This document shows, one piece after another, positions 1 through 9,382 of a DNA stretch of 64,000 nucleotides (within the stretch, counting starts at the first letter, position 1; every line of letters starts with the position of its first letter). Location of the stretch: NCBI RefSeq assembly GCF_002806995.1, contig NZ_NIHE01000001.1, positions 372,001 to 436,000 of the forward strand, in the 5' to 3' direction. This stretch comes from Confluentibacter lentus. Its GTDB lineage: Bacteria > Bacteroidota > Bacteroidia > Flavobacteriales > Flavobacteriaceae. Position numbers and translations under genes: made by a program. Under the pieces are notes generated by a model. That model saw only the letters and a list, made by a program, of their open reading frames with translations. It ran no database searches and was not told the origin of the DNA.

Positions 1-3000
1 AAATATCACCATCTGTATTTAAAAAGTAGGTGTAGTTATCTTTTGCGGGGTCGGGGCCAAATTGAGCTCCAAATACAGCGGCTTCTTCCGCATCATTATA
101 GCCATCATAACCAACATCTTGATTGGTACGTTCCTCTCCTGTGCTATCAAACGCATACACCAATGATTGATTTTGAGGCACCACAGTACCCCAAGCCGTA
201 GTTGGCAATAAACTTACATCACCACTTTTTGGCAAACCATTCTCGTATAATTTACGTCCGTCTTTAATAATGTCTTCAGAAATGTTTCCTAGGTTAAAAA
301 CCAATTTACCGCCTGGATTTGTTGGGTTTTCTTGAAAGGGGTCTTGCAACCAAAACTCAATATATTCCACATTTGCTTGCTCTAAATCGGTTGATGTTAA
401 TTGGCGTGTAATACCTGCCCAAGATTCTTGTGGATTACTGATAACACCATTAGCGGCAGTGGGATCGAAATTATAAGGCCCTCTTTCAGTTGGATAATAT
501 GCTAGATCTAAAGTAAATAATACCGAATTTTGACCTTGTACCAATTCCCTATCAGGAAACAGTTCATTTATAAAAACACGACTGGTGTATAAACTGGACA
601 AATCGTCGTCTGATATACCATTGGGTCTTTGGTTGGTATAAAAAATAGGATCGATAGTATACCAATTTAACATGGCTCTACCATAACCATTTTGAATCCC
701 ATTATTATCATCACCCGGCGAATTTGTTAAATCTAACGGCCTGCTAGATAAAAACCACGACAATTGAGATTTTAAATCGATGGCGTTTTGAGTTCCTTCA
801 AAATCATCCACATACGAGGTAGCTTCGCCATTAAGATTCGTGCCTTTGGGAGCTCCGGGCACCAAATAAGCAAACTCACCTCTTAGTGACAAATTAGATT
901 CCACATCAGTATCTATATTTGGCAACTTATTTACCAAGCGTGTCAAAAAAGGCACTTTCGTGGCATAATTTCCATTCATTCCAAAAATGGTATTATTAAT
1001 TGGCTCAGTACCATAATTGGCTTTTTGTGTTATAGGACGTTCACTTAAGTTTAAAAGTGTACCGCCTAATACAAAGTTCTCGTTGAATTTATGTTCAATA
1101 TTAATTCCTGTAAAACGTCTGGTTTGTTGACCAAAAACGGCATTGTTTTCTGTAGAAATATTAATAGGTGTATTAGATGCTTTCAAAGCTTCATCTAAGA
1201 TTTGAACACGCCCCAACTCATAGTTTACAATATAATCAATCCCTTCAACCAAAACACGACCTCCAGCAGTGACTTTTACAGACCCCCTGGGCACATTAAA
1301 AGCTCCAATGGAAATACCATCACCTCCTGTAGATTTGTAACGTCCTTTTATTTGAAATTTATTTTTTTCAATCGCTTCCAAAGCTGCTGTCTTAGTACTT
1401 TTATAAAGTACATCATACACATACTTGGCCTGATTTTCGTTATATGATCCGGGATCGTCATAATTACCACCCCCTAATTTATTAAACAGATATTCCCCAA
1501 AAGGCTCTGCATTTGGGAAAATTATTTTTCCGTTTTGTTGTAAAACCGTTATCCCTGGAACAAAGTCAAAAAAACCATCACCATTCGCTTGTGGGTCATT
1601 GTTGAAATTTAATTTATCTAAATTGAATACTCTTAATAAAGTAGATTCTTCAATTGGTTTATCATTTCCAGTAGGAGGAGGAAATGGTGTTGAACCCACT
1701 GGCGTAATATAATTTAAGGGAGACGCTTCGGTATAAAAAATGTTTAATTTAAAATCATCTTGGCTCAAGTTATAAGCCCCTGTATCATAAATGTTTTTCA
1801 TCATCAAGTCCCAAACAGGTTGCGTCACGTTTGTGATACTGCTTTTTAGCATTTTTAAAACCAGATTGGAATTGACTACATTGGTTACTTGTCCAGAACC
1901 ATTGGTTGTAACACTGGTTGCATCTATACCATCATTAGCAAATTCACCTACTTGATATACCTGACCGCCAACAGTAAACTGAAAAGCGACTGCCAAAACC
2001 TCATCATTATTTAAGCGTTGATTTAAGGAAATATAACCCAAATTTTTGTTTAATGTATATTCTTGACCTTCTATTAATTTTCGTGCATTTTCTAATTTAG
2101 CATAATCAAACCCTTCCCTTGAATTGGGAACTAAAATACCCGTTTGTACACTAGCAATATCCCTAATGGCATTTGTTAATTGTGAACCCGCTCCGCCAAT
2201 ATTTGTTGGATCCAACCCATTGTTTTCATTACTTGGAAATGCACCAGGACCCGTAAAAACAGTGACTCCAGCGTTTCCAAACTTTTCGTTTTCACCTAAA
2301 TCTTGAAGGGCGACAATATTTCTAACGTTATCGGTTCTGTTACTACGGTTGGTAATCCAAACCTCTATTCTTGTGATTTGTACACCTCTATTATTTAAAA
2401 AAGGATAGGTTTGTAAAGATTGGTCATAGGTATCCCTAAAATATTGTGATAAATAAAAGTGTCTGTTCTCATCATAATCCCTAACAAATAATTCAAAATC
2501 TTCAACCGTTCCGCCTCCTTGAGCCACCACAGATGTTGCTTGCGACTTTTGTTCAGAAAAAACGCCCGTAACGGTGGTTTTCCCAAATTGCAATTGTGCC
2601 TTCACACCAAATAAACTTTGGGCACCTGTAATTAAAGAACTGTTTAAAGGCATGCTTACGTTACCGACTTCTATTTTTTGAATGATGTCATCTTCGGTTG
2701 GTGTGTATTCTAACTTGATGAGATTTTGAAAATCAAACGTGGATTGTGTATCATAATTTGCGGTTACCTGAAGTCGTGTTCCTACTTTACCAAGTAAACT
2801 CAAACTAATACGCTGGTCAAAATCAAAGGTGAAATTACTTCGGTTTCTTGGTGAAAAAGAGGGGTTATCTTGTCTAGAAAAAAGAACGCCCAAATCCATT
2901 TCTACAGATCCTTGTGGAACGACTTGAATGGTGTCACTACCAAAAATGGATTTAAAAAAATCTGATTTTACATAAAACTCTGGCAATAAGTTTTTCTGAC

Positions 3001-3364
3001 CATCTTTAGAGCCATCCTTTTTACCATCAAAAGCATCTATTTTTTCTTTATAATAGGCTTTCAAATTTTCCCTTGCCACCAAATCTTGATATTCCTTTGG
3101 TGTTAAGATTATGGGATAGTTAATATTATAATTCCCAATTTTTTCGGTGAAAATATACCTATCAGTAATAGGGTCGTAAGTGTATTTAGACTCAATACTA
3201 TTAGGATTTGGTATTTTAATATTACCTAAATTAAAGCCAGATATGATGGAATCGGAATCCTGTTCGGGTTCTTGGGCCCGAGCCATGAGAGAGAATAAAA
3301 CAACAAAAACTAAAACAAAGTATTTTTTAATTATTCTATAAAAAATATCATTAGTTGTATTCAA
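1..3364 (-). CDS. sprA: SprA, T9SS outer-membrane translocon / gliding protein (5' part only)
   Basis: About 1121 N-terminal codons are present and the rest runs off the left edge; the family is about 2,400 residues. SprA is the giant outer-membrane beta-barrel through which type IX secretion substrates leave the cell, and it is needed for gliding and for surface display of adhesins. The visible protein has a hydrophobic signal segment ending ...LMARAQ, then long stretches of alternating beta-strand character with recurrent phrases such as GNVSMPL, GVKAQLQFGK and VDDFEGTQ that are typical of SprA. The reading frame has no ATG ahead of the signal peptide. The first ATG (3286) would remove it, so I chose TTG at 3364, only 5 bases after the ruvA stop. 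Gene order maeB-ruvA-sprA is a familiar flavobacterial arrangement. The family is certain; the exact start is inferred. Confidence 0.93.
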   Translation of the reverse strand, partial: MNTTNDIFYRIIKKYFVLVFVVLFSLMARAQEPEQDSDSIISGFNLGNIKIPNPNSIESKYTYDPITDRYIFTEKIGNYNINYPIILTPKEYQDLVARENLKAYYKEKIDAFDGKKDGSKDGQKNLLPEFYVKSDFFKSIFGSDTIQVVPQGSVEMDLGVLFSRQDNPSFSPRNRSNFTFDFDQRISLSLLGKVGTRLQVTANYDTQSTFDFQNLIKLEYTPTEDDIIQKIEVGNVSMPLNSSLITGAQSLFGVKAQLQFGKTTVTGVFSEQKSQATSVVAQGGGTVEDFELFVRDYDENRHFYLSQYFRDTYDQSLQTYPFLNNRGVQITRIEVWITNRSNRTDNVRNIVALQDLGENEKFGNAGVTVFTGPGAFPSNENNGLDPTNIGGAGSQLTNAIRDIASVQTGILVPNSREGFDYAKLENARKLIEGQEYTLNKNLGYISLNQRLNNDEVLAVAFQFTVGGQVYQVGEFANDGIDATSVTTNGSGQVTNVVNSNLVLKMLKSSITNVTQPVWDLMMKNIYDTGAYNLSQDDFKLNIFYTEASPLNYITPVGSTPFPPPTGNDKPIEESTLLRVFNLDKLNFNNDPQANGDGFFDFVPGITVLQQNGKIIFPNAEPFGEYLFNKLGGGNYDDPGSYNENQAKYVYDVLYKSTKTAALEAIEKNKFQIKGRYKSTGGDGISIGAFNVPRGSVKVTAGGRVLVEGIDYIVNYELGRVQILDEALKASNTPINISTENNAVFGQQTRRFTGINIEHKFNENFVLGGTLLNLSERPITQKANYGTEPINNTIFGMNGNYATKVPFLTRLVNKLPNIDTDVESNLSLRGEFAYLVPGAPKGTNLNGEATSYVDDFEGTQNAIDLKSQLSWFLSSRPLDLTNSPGDDNNGIQNGYGRAMLNWYTIDPIFYTNQRPNGISDDDLSSLYTSRVFINELFPDRELVQGQNSVLFTLDLAYYPTERGPYNFDPTAANGVISNPQESWAGITRQLTSTDLEQANVEYIEFWLQDPFQENPTNPGGKLVFNLGNISEDIIKDGRKLYENGLPKSGDVSLLPTTAWGTVVPQNQSLVYAFDSTGEERTNQDVGYDGYNDAEEAAVFGAQFGPDPAKDNYTYFLNTDGDI

Positions 3365-3369
3365 ATCTA

Positions 3370-3951
3370 TTATAAATTTTTTAAAGCCTGTTTTATAATG
3401 GTTTCCACATTGGCATCGGGTTGCGATATTAAAATTTTATCTACAACACGCTCTGCTTGCTTTTTAACAAAGCCAAGCACTTCCAATGCAGATAACGCTT
3501 CATTTTTATTGGTATTGTCTTTAGAAACTGAAACTTCATCTATATCATAAATCTTTAAGATTTTATCTTTCAAATCAATGATGACACGTTGCGCTGTTTT
3601 GGTGCCAATTCCTTTAATGGATTGTATCAAAACAACATCTTCTTTTGCAATACCTTCCTTTATTTGCATAGGAGTTAAAGACGAAAGCATGGTTCTTGCA
3701 ATATTGGCTCCAATGCCGTTAACAGAAATCAACAATCTAAAAATATCCCTTTCTGCTAACGAAGAAAACCCATACAGCGTATGGGAATCTTCTTTAATTT
3801 GTAAATGTGTGTATAATTTTAAATGTTCATTATCAGGTATTTGAGAGTATGTATGCAGAGATATATTGATAGCGTATCCAACACCATTACACTCTATGAC
3901 AACATCCGTTGGGTTTTTATCAACTAACTTTCCTTGAATATGAGTTATCAT
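3370..3951 (-). CDS. ruvA: Holliday junction branch migration protein RuvA
   Basis: RuvA is the tetrameric DNA-binding subunit that holds a Holliday junction while the RuvB motor drives branch migration in recombinational repair. The 193-residue protein begins MITHIQGKL, the usual start of the OB-fold domain. The middle carries the two helix-hairpin-helix motifs, seen as LISVNGIGANIAR and IKGIGTKTAQRVI, and the C-terminal third (EALSALEVLGF...) is the RuvB-binding domain. Length matches the family. It lies 48 bases after maeB and 5 bases before sprA on the same strand, so it is probably co-transcribed with both. ruvB is separate in this window (19701-20723). Confidence 0.97.
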   Translation of the reverse strand: MITHIQGKLVDKNPTDVVIECNGVGYAINISLHTYSQIPDNEHLKLYTHLQIKEDSHTLYGFSSLAERDIFRLLISVNGIGANIARTMLSSLTPMQIKEGIAKEDVVLIQSIKGIGTKTAQRVIIDLKDKILKIYDIDEVSVSKDNTNKNEALSALEVLGFVKKQAERVVDKILISQPDANVETIIKQALKNL

Positions 3952-3999
3952 TTTACTTTAGGTTATGCTACCAAATGTAATGAAATTATTTACGCTTGT

Positions 4000-6297
4000 C
4001 TATTTTGAATTCCCCTTTTCTTTTTCCCATTTTTCCTTTTGTTGTGCATCTATAACAGAAATAGCCGTCATATTAACAATTTCGTCTACACTCGCTCCTA
4101 ATTGCAAAATATGAACAGGTTTGCGCATTCCCATCATGATAGGCCCAATGGATTCAGCTTTATTTAATTCTTTAAGAAGTTTATAAGTGATGTTTGCTGA
4201 TTCTAAATTTGGAAAAATAAGGGTGTTTACCTTTTTACCAACTAATTTAGAGAATGGAAATGATTTTTCAAGCATTTCACTATTTAAAGCGAAATCTATT
4301 TGTAATTCACCATCTACTAATAATTCTGGATTGGTTTCATGGAGAATGGCTACTGCCTCCCTAACTTTTGTTGTTCTTGGACTAGGAGATGACCCAAAAT
4401 TAGAAAACGTTGTCATGGCCATAACAGGTTCTAAACCAAACATACGCACGGTTTTTGCTGTCATTTGGGCAATTTTAACCAAATCTTCAGCTGGCGGATC
4501 GATATTTATAGAGGTATCACTTAAAAATATGGGCCCTCGTTGTGTCATCATAATATTGGTTGTTGCAACTCTTTTTGCTCCTTTAGCCAAACCAATTAAC
4601 TCCAACATAGGTTTTACAACTGCTGGATAACTCAGCGAATATCCAGAAATAATAGCATCAGCATCACCCTCATTAACCATCATGGCAGCAAAATAATTAC
4701 GCTCACGCATGATACGTTGTGCCGAATAAAGCGTTACTCCTTTGCGTTTTCTTTGCTCCCAATACACCTTGGCATACTTGTTTTTTCTGGTTTCTTCTTC
4801 ATCAGATTTTGGATCGATGATTTCAATATTGGCATCAAATTCGATTTCAGCCATTAACTTTTGAATCGTTTCTTTTCTTCCTAACAAAATAGGAATTGCG
4901 ATGCCTTCATCATATGCTATTTGTGCCGCTTTTAAAACATCTAAATGATCAGCCTCTGCATATACAACACGTTTTGGGTCCATTTTTGCTCTGTTGGTAA
5001 GCAATCTAATCATTTTATTATCCGACCCTAATCGTTCCAATAATTCATCTTCATATTTTTCCCAATTTTCAATAGGATTAGTAGCAACACCACTTTCCAT
5101 AGCGGCTCTTGCTACAGCAGGAGGCACCTGAGCAATTAACCGAGGATCGAAAGGCTTCGGAATAATATAGTCTTTACCAAATGTTAACCTAGTTTCACCA
5201 TAGGCAATATTGACCTGTTCAGGCACAGGCTCTTTAGCCAATCTTGCCAAAGCCTTAACGGCAGCCATTTTCATGGCTTCGTTAATTTTTGTCGCTCGAA
5301 CATCTAGAGCTCCTCTAAAAATGAAAGGAAATCCTAGCACATTATTCACTTGGTTAGGATGATCCGAACGCCCAGTTGCCATGATGATATCCTTTCTTGT
5401 ATCTACCGCAAGCTGATACCCTATTTCAGGATTAGGATTTGACATAGCAAACACAATAGGGTCTTTAGCCATTGTCAAAAGCATTTGTGGACTAACAATA
5501 TCTGCCGTTGATAAACCAATGAAAACATCGGCATCAACCATCGCTTCATCTAATGTGTCAATTTTTCTGTGGGTAGAAAATTCGGCTTTTTCACTCGATA
5601 AGTTTTCCCTATCATTTCTAATCACGCCTTTACTATCAAGCATGACCATATTTTCGCGTTTTGCTCCACAAGCCTGATATAAACGAGAACAAGAAATAGC
5701 TGCGGCTCCAGCACCACTAATCACGATTTTTACGTCTTCAATTTTCTTCTTCGTGATTTCCAGAGCATTTATTAAAGCGGCTGCTGATATGATAGCTGTT
5801 CCATGTTGGTCATCATGCATGACTGGAATATCCAATTCTTCTTTTAAGCGTCTTTCAATCTCAAAAGCTTCTGGGGCTTTAATATCTTCTAAATTGATGC
5901 CTCCAAATGTAGGCGCAATCATTTTTACGGTTTGAATAAATTCTTCAACATTCTCCGTGTTTACTTCAATATCAAAAACATCGATGTCTGCAAATATTTT
6001 AAAAAGCAATCCCTTACCCTCCATGACAGGTTTTGATGCTTCTGGCCCGATATTCCCTAAACCTAAAACGGCTGTTCCGTTTGAAATTACAGCAACCAAA
6101 TTTCCTTTGGCCGTATATTTATAAACGTTTTTTACATTTTTTGCTATTTCTAAACACGGTTCGGCAACACCTGGAGAATACGCCAAAGATAAATCTCTTT
6201 GAGTGGCATATTTTTTTGTTGGTACAACTTGAATTTTTCCTGGGGTTGGTTTTGCGTGGTATATAAGCGCCTCTCTGCGTTTACTTTCTTTGCTCAT
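4000..6297 (-). CDS. maeB: NADP-dependent malic enzyme fused to a phosphotransacetylase-like domain
   Basis: This enzyme oxidatively decarboxylates malate to pyruvate in the cytoplasm, yielding NADPH. The 765-residue protein has the MaeB architecture: malic enzyme N-terminal domain (about 15-150, with the SYSPG-like segment [11 protein letters not shown]), NAD(P)-binding domain (about 160-400, glycine-rich VISGAGAAA), and a C-terminal phosphate acetyl/butyryltransferase-type domain (about 430-760). In characterised MaeB proteins that last domain is regulatory, binding acetyl-CoA, rather than catalytic. Length is normal. The ATG is supported by a TAnnTTTG promoter box about 90 bases upstream. 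It is the first gene of the maeB-ruvA-sprA string. Confidence 0.95.
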   Translation of the reverse strand: MSKESKRREALIYHAKPTPGKIQVVPTKKYATQRDLSLAYSPGVAEPCLEIAKNVKNVYKYTAKGNLVAVISNGTAVLGLGNIGPEASKPVMEGKGLLFKIFADIDVFDIEVNTENVEEFIQTVKMIAPTFGGINLEDIKAPEAFEIERRLKEELDIPVMHDDQHGTAIISAAALINALEITKKKIEDVKIVISGAGAAAISCSRLYQACGAKRENMVMLDSKGVIRNDRENLSSEKAEFSTHRKIDTLDEAMVDADVFIGLSTADIVSPQMLLTMAKDPIVFAMSNPNPEIGYQLAVDTRKDIIMATGRSDHPNQVNNVLGFPFIFRGALDVRATKINEAMKMAAVKALARLAKEPVPEQVNIAYGETRLTFGKDYIIPKPFDPRLIAQVPPAVARAAMESGVATNPIENWEKYEDELLERLGSDNKMIRLLTNRAKMDPKRVVYAEADHLDVLKAAQIAYDEGIAIPILLGRKETIQKLMAEIEFDANIEIIDPKSDEEETRKNKYAKVYWEQRKRKGVTLYSAQRIMRERNYFAAMMVNEGDADAIISGYSLSYPAVVKPMLELIGLAKGAKRVATTNIMMTQRGPIFLSDTSINIDPPAEDLVKIAQMTAKTVRMFGLEPVMAMTTFSNFGSSPSPRTTKVREAVAILHETNPELLVDGELQIDFALNSEMLEKSFPFSKLVGKKVNTLIFPNLESANITYKLLKELNKAESIGPIMMGMRKPVHILQLGASVDEIVNMTAISVIDAQQKEKWEKEKGNSK

Positions 6298-6388
6298 AGG
6301 GTTTTAGTTATAGTGGTTGTCAAAATTGAGAAACTAAGTTGTTAAACAATCCTTGCGTGTGTATACTATAAGGATTTCGTTTAAGTGA

Positions 6389-6396
6389 CAAATATA
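6389..6396 (-). promoter_or_regulatory. Candidate -7 box for maeB
   Basis: On the minus strand this reads TATATTTG, an exact fit to the Bacteroidetes -7 consensus TAnnTTTG, about 90 bases before the maeB start. I see no convincing TTG -33 element at the usual 19-21 base spacing, so this is a motif-only call. The rest of the gap 6298-6550 holds no gene. Confidence 0.4.
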
Positions 6397-6550
6397 ATAA
6401 TCCTATACTTTAAACCGCTATTCTTTCAAGAAATTGATGTTTCTTTTTAAACCCTAAAGTTTATTTGAAAATTTGATGATGACGTTTGGTTTTTCTATCA
6501 TACCAAATAAAAACCACTTCAATAATTAATAAATATTATTTTTAATAACT

Positions 6551-7441
6551 TTATACTTGATAAGGATTTATAAATGCATCAATATCTGACTTTAACAACA
6601 CAGGATTAGCTCCTTCATTTTGAGCGACCATTGCCCCAACGGCACAAGCAAAATCTATGGCCTCTTGGGGATTTGCATTATTAAGCAGCTGACTTATTAA
6701 AGCGCCTAAAAAAGAATCACCAGCACCTACAGTATCAATTACTTTTATTAAAAAGCCGCTATTGTAATAAAGTTTATCATTGTATAACAATACAGCCCCG
6801 TGGTGTCCTTTAGTCACACAAATATGTTTCGTATTTGTTTTGTTTGCAATGTACATTAAGTTTTGCTCTAATGAATTATACTTAGACCCCATTACCTTGC
6901 TCACTTCATAAAGTTCATCGTCATTGAATTTTATAAAATCTGCGTTGTTCATTAAATGAACCAACACCTCTTTAGTGTAGTATGGCGACCTTAAATTAAG
7001 GTCAAAAATTTTGTATTTGGCAAGTTCTATCAGTTTATACAATGTGCTTCTAGAACTTTCGTCCCTTGCTGCAAGGCTTCCAAAAACAAAAGCATCCGAA
7101 TTTTTAACAGCGGCTTTGTTTATTTCCGTTAACCTTATTTTGTCCCAAGCCCTTGGGTATTTAATATCATAGGAGGCCGACCCCTTATCATTCAGCATCA
7201 CTTTTACTTTCCCTGTTTTGTACTCATTATGAACTTGAATACAGCTAGTATCAATCCCTACTTCTTTAATGTAGTTAAGCAATTCAGCACCATTTTTACC
7301 TTGACCTATAGCACTAATCATGGTGACGTTATTTCCTAACGCCTGCAATCTATTGGCAACATTTAAAGGCGCTCCGCCAATTTTTTTATGCGTGGGGAAT
7401 ACATCCCACAACACTTCTCCAAAACATGTTATTTTAGACAT
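6551..7441 (-). CDS. PfkB-family carbohydrate kinase, probable fructokinase
   Basis: A 296-residue cytoplasmic sugar kinase of the ribokinase/PfkB family. It starts MSKITCFGEVLWD, has the N-terminal substrate-side signature KIGGAPLNVANRLQALG (about 20-36), and ends with the ATP-site/anion-hole motif DTVGAGDSF (about 237-245), whose Asp is the catalytic base. Length is typical. It follows the GH32-SusCD operon on the same strand, so fructose is the likely substrate and fructose 6-phosphate the likely product; that specificity is inferred from context. A strong hairpin (7555-7576) lies between susD and this gene, so it is either expressed by partial read-through or has its own promoter in 7442-7554, where I found no clear consensus. 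Confidence 0.88.
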   Translation of the reverse strand: MSKITCFGEVLWDVFPTHKKIGGAPLNVANRLQALGNNVTMISAIGQGKNGAELLNYIKEVGIDTSCIQVHNEYKTGKVKVMLNDKGSASYDIKYPRAWDKIRLTEINKAAVKNSDAFVFGSLAARDESSRSTLYKLIELAKYKIFDLNLRSPYYTKEVLVHLMNNADFIKFNDDELYEVSKVMGSKYNSLEQNLMYIANKTNTKHICVTKGHHGAVLLYNDKLYYNSGFLIKVIDTVGAGDSFLGALISQLLNNANPQEAIDFACAVGAMVAQNEGANPVLLKSDIDAFINPYQV

Positions 7442-7554
7442 ATTATTTCATCTGTTTGCTATTATTGTCTTTAATTGTTAGATGGAACACTTTTAACAAT
7501 CATTCTCGTATCTGTGAATACTATTCTCATGAATATTTCATTTGAAAGTTTAAA

Positions 7555-7576
7555 AGGGTGTTTCATGAAACACCCT
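7555..7576 (-). terminator. Perfect hairpin after susD
   Basis: A self-complementary 22-base sequence (AGGGTGTTTC and its complement around a central AT) lies about 50 bases after the susD stop and is followed on the minus strand by TTTT. It looks like an intrinsic terminator, or a processing hairpin that sets SusCD apart from the downstream fructokinase. Confidence 0.7.
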
Positions 7577-7627
7577 CTTAATTTAAAAAAAACCAACTCA
7601 AAAAACTAAACAATTTTATGATTAAAA

Positions 7628-9370
7628 TTAATATCCAGGATTTTGTTCATATAAACCTCCTGTAAAATCAATCTCTCTTTGTGGTATTGGATAATACTCA
7701 TCGCGTCCTGCAGTAAACTGAGCATTAGCAAGAAAATCTTTTCTTGTTCTTTCAACCGCTAAATATGCATTTAGCACAGGTTCTGCTATGCCCCATCTTA
7801 CTAAATCAAAGAATCTTGGCCCTTCCATACCAAACTCCAATCTTCTTTCAAACATTAACGCTTTAAAAGCATCTGCTTTAGACATTCCCATGGGGTACAT
7901 CCCAACATTATATACGTTTGAAGCCCCTGCATCAATTTGTCTTTGAGTACTTGCCGCTGCACGTGTTCTAATTTGATTAATAATGGTTACACCTGCATCT
8001 ACTTGATTTAATTGAATTAATGCTTCCGCTTTAAACAATAACACATCGGCATAACGTATAAAATCAATATTTTTAGAAGTACCAACAAAAGGCCCTTCTT
8101 TTACATAGCATGAACAATCTGGTGCTTGTTGCTCTTTCATGTTTCCAAAATAGCCATAAACACCCGGGTCTCTTGCCCAACTGAAATTGTAAATCATGTC
8201 ACCAGTATTATTTACTGTATTACGATATTTAAACGGACGACCAGGTATTCCAACTGTGTGATCGATTCTTGGATCTACAGTAATCCCAGGAGCCAATGGC
8301 GTTTCACCATTTCCATCAACAACATTAAAAATGCTTGTATTATTAAAAGTATCTAATAAAGGTAACCCTGAAGCATCTGTTTGGAACGCATTTACCATAT
8401 TTTGGCTAGCCAAATGGAATCCACAACATCCATACAATCCCGTACCATGTGGTGAGTTTAACCCTGTAACAAAACTTGTTCTACCAACAGTTGTACCATC
8501 ATTTATAGAAAACTGAACAGCCCAAATAGATTCTGTACCATTATCAAAACCATCTAAAAAATTATTTCCATAATCTGCTTCTAACCCCCCTGTAACATCG
8601 TCGGCATAATCAATAACTTCTTGCAATTTAGAAGGGTTTATATTAGTTACCTGATGGGTATCATTTTGCTCATAAGCTTGGTATAAACGCAATTTTGCTA
8701 AATAAGCAGCTGCGGCATTTTTATCGGCTCTACCAACTTGGTCTTGAGATTGTGGCAACGTGTTATAGGCAAACAAGAAATCGTCTGCTATTGTATTCCA
8801 CAAGGCATCATTATCAATATCATTAGAAGCTAATGCTTTCTCTTCAGGAGTCATATCTTCTGTTATATAAGGTATTTTTTTGAAAAGCAGTTTTAACATA
8901 AAATGAGAGTGCGCTCTTAAAAACCTAAGCTCAGCTTGTCTGATAGCTTTATTTGGATAGTCTGCATCTGGTATAATGTTAATTACAGATAAGGCAAAAT
9001 TAGCTCTTGAAATGGCTCTATAATAAAGTGTCCAAGTTCTTGGTGTCATCCAGTCGCCCTGATCTGCCGCAGTAAGGTTATATTGCTCATATTTATCTAC
9101 AATATCAACATCACCACGACCTCCTCCTCCTTTATAAGCGTCATCCGAACGCACACTACCGTAAACCCATTGAGAGGTTATAGGGCCAACCATATCATCG
9201 TTACCAATTGCAGCATATGCAGCAATTACCAATGCCTCTGCATTATCAGCCGTTGCAACATTTTCACTTGAGAGTACACCTTCTGGTTCGTATTCTAAAA
9301 AATCTTTACTGCATGCAGACAATATTATTGTTGCAAGTAAACAGCCAATTATCTTTATATTTTTTTTCAT
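7628..9370 (-). CDS. SusD/RagB-family surface glycan-binding lipoprotein
   Basis: SusD proteins are outer-membrane lipoproteins that form the lid of the SusC transporter and hand oligosaccharides to it. The 580-residue product opens with a lipoprotein signal, MKKNIKIIGC...LSAC, with the lipidated Cys near residue 20. It then shows the family pattern: N-terminal TPR-like helices (about 90-330, for example RAISRANFALSVI and ELRFLRAHSHFML) and a C-terminal RagB/SusD domain with the characteristic FERRLEFGMEGPRFFDLVRWG and final YPIPQREID. It starts 12 bases after susC in the usual SusC-SusD order. From the GH32 partner the ligand is probably a fructan or fructo-oligosaccharide; that is inference. 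Confidence 0.96.
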   Translation of the reverse strand: MKKNIKIIGCLLATIILSACSKDFLEYEPEGVLSSENVATADNAEALVIAAYAAIGNDDMVGPITSQWVYGSVRSDDAYKGGGGRGDVDIVDKYEQYNLTAADQGDWMTPRTWTLYYRAISRANFALSVINIIPDADYPNKAIRQAELRFLRAHSHFMLKLLFKKIPYITEDMTPEEKALASNDIDNDALWNTIADDFLFAYNTLPQSQDQVGRADKNAAAAYLAKLRLYQAYEQNDTHQVTNINPSKLQEVIDYADDVTGGLEADYGNNFLDGFDNGTESIWAVQFSINDGTTVGRTSFVTGLNSPHGTGLYGCCGFHLASQNMVNAFQTDASGLPLLDTFNNTSIFNVVDGNGETPLAPGITVDPRIDHTVGIPGRPFKYRNTVNNTGDMIYNFSWARDPGVYGYFGNMKEQQAPDCSCYVKEGPFVGTSKNIDFIRYADVLLFKAEALIQLNQVDAGVTIINQIRTRAAASTQRQIDAGASNVYNVGMYPMGMSKADAFKALMFERRLEFGMEGPRFFDLVRWGIAEPVLNAYLAVERTRKDFLANAQFTAGRDEYYPIPQREIDFTGGLYEQNPGY

Positions 9371-9382
9371 GACTTTTTTATT

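Noticed and set aside
3578-3844. Plus-strand ORF across ruvA
   Set aside because: A shadow of the conserved helix-hairpin-helix region, with no promoter or homology by eye.
6421-6545. AT-only stem-loops after the fructokinase gene
   Set aside because: Stems are only A-T pairs without a clear T tract, too weak to call a terminator.
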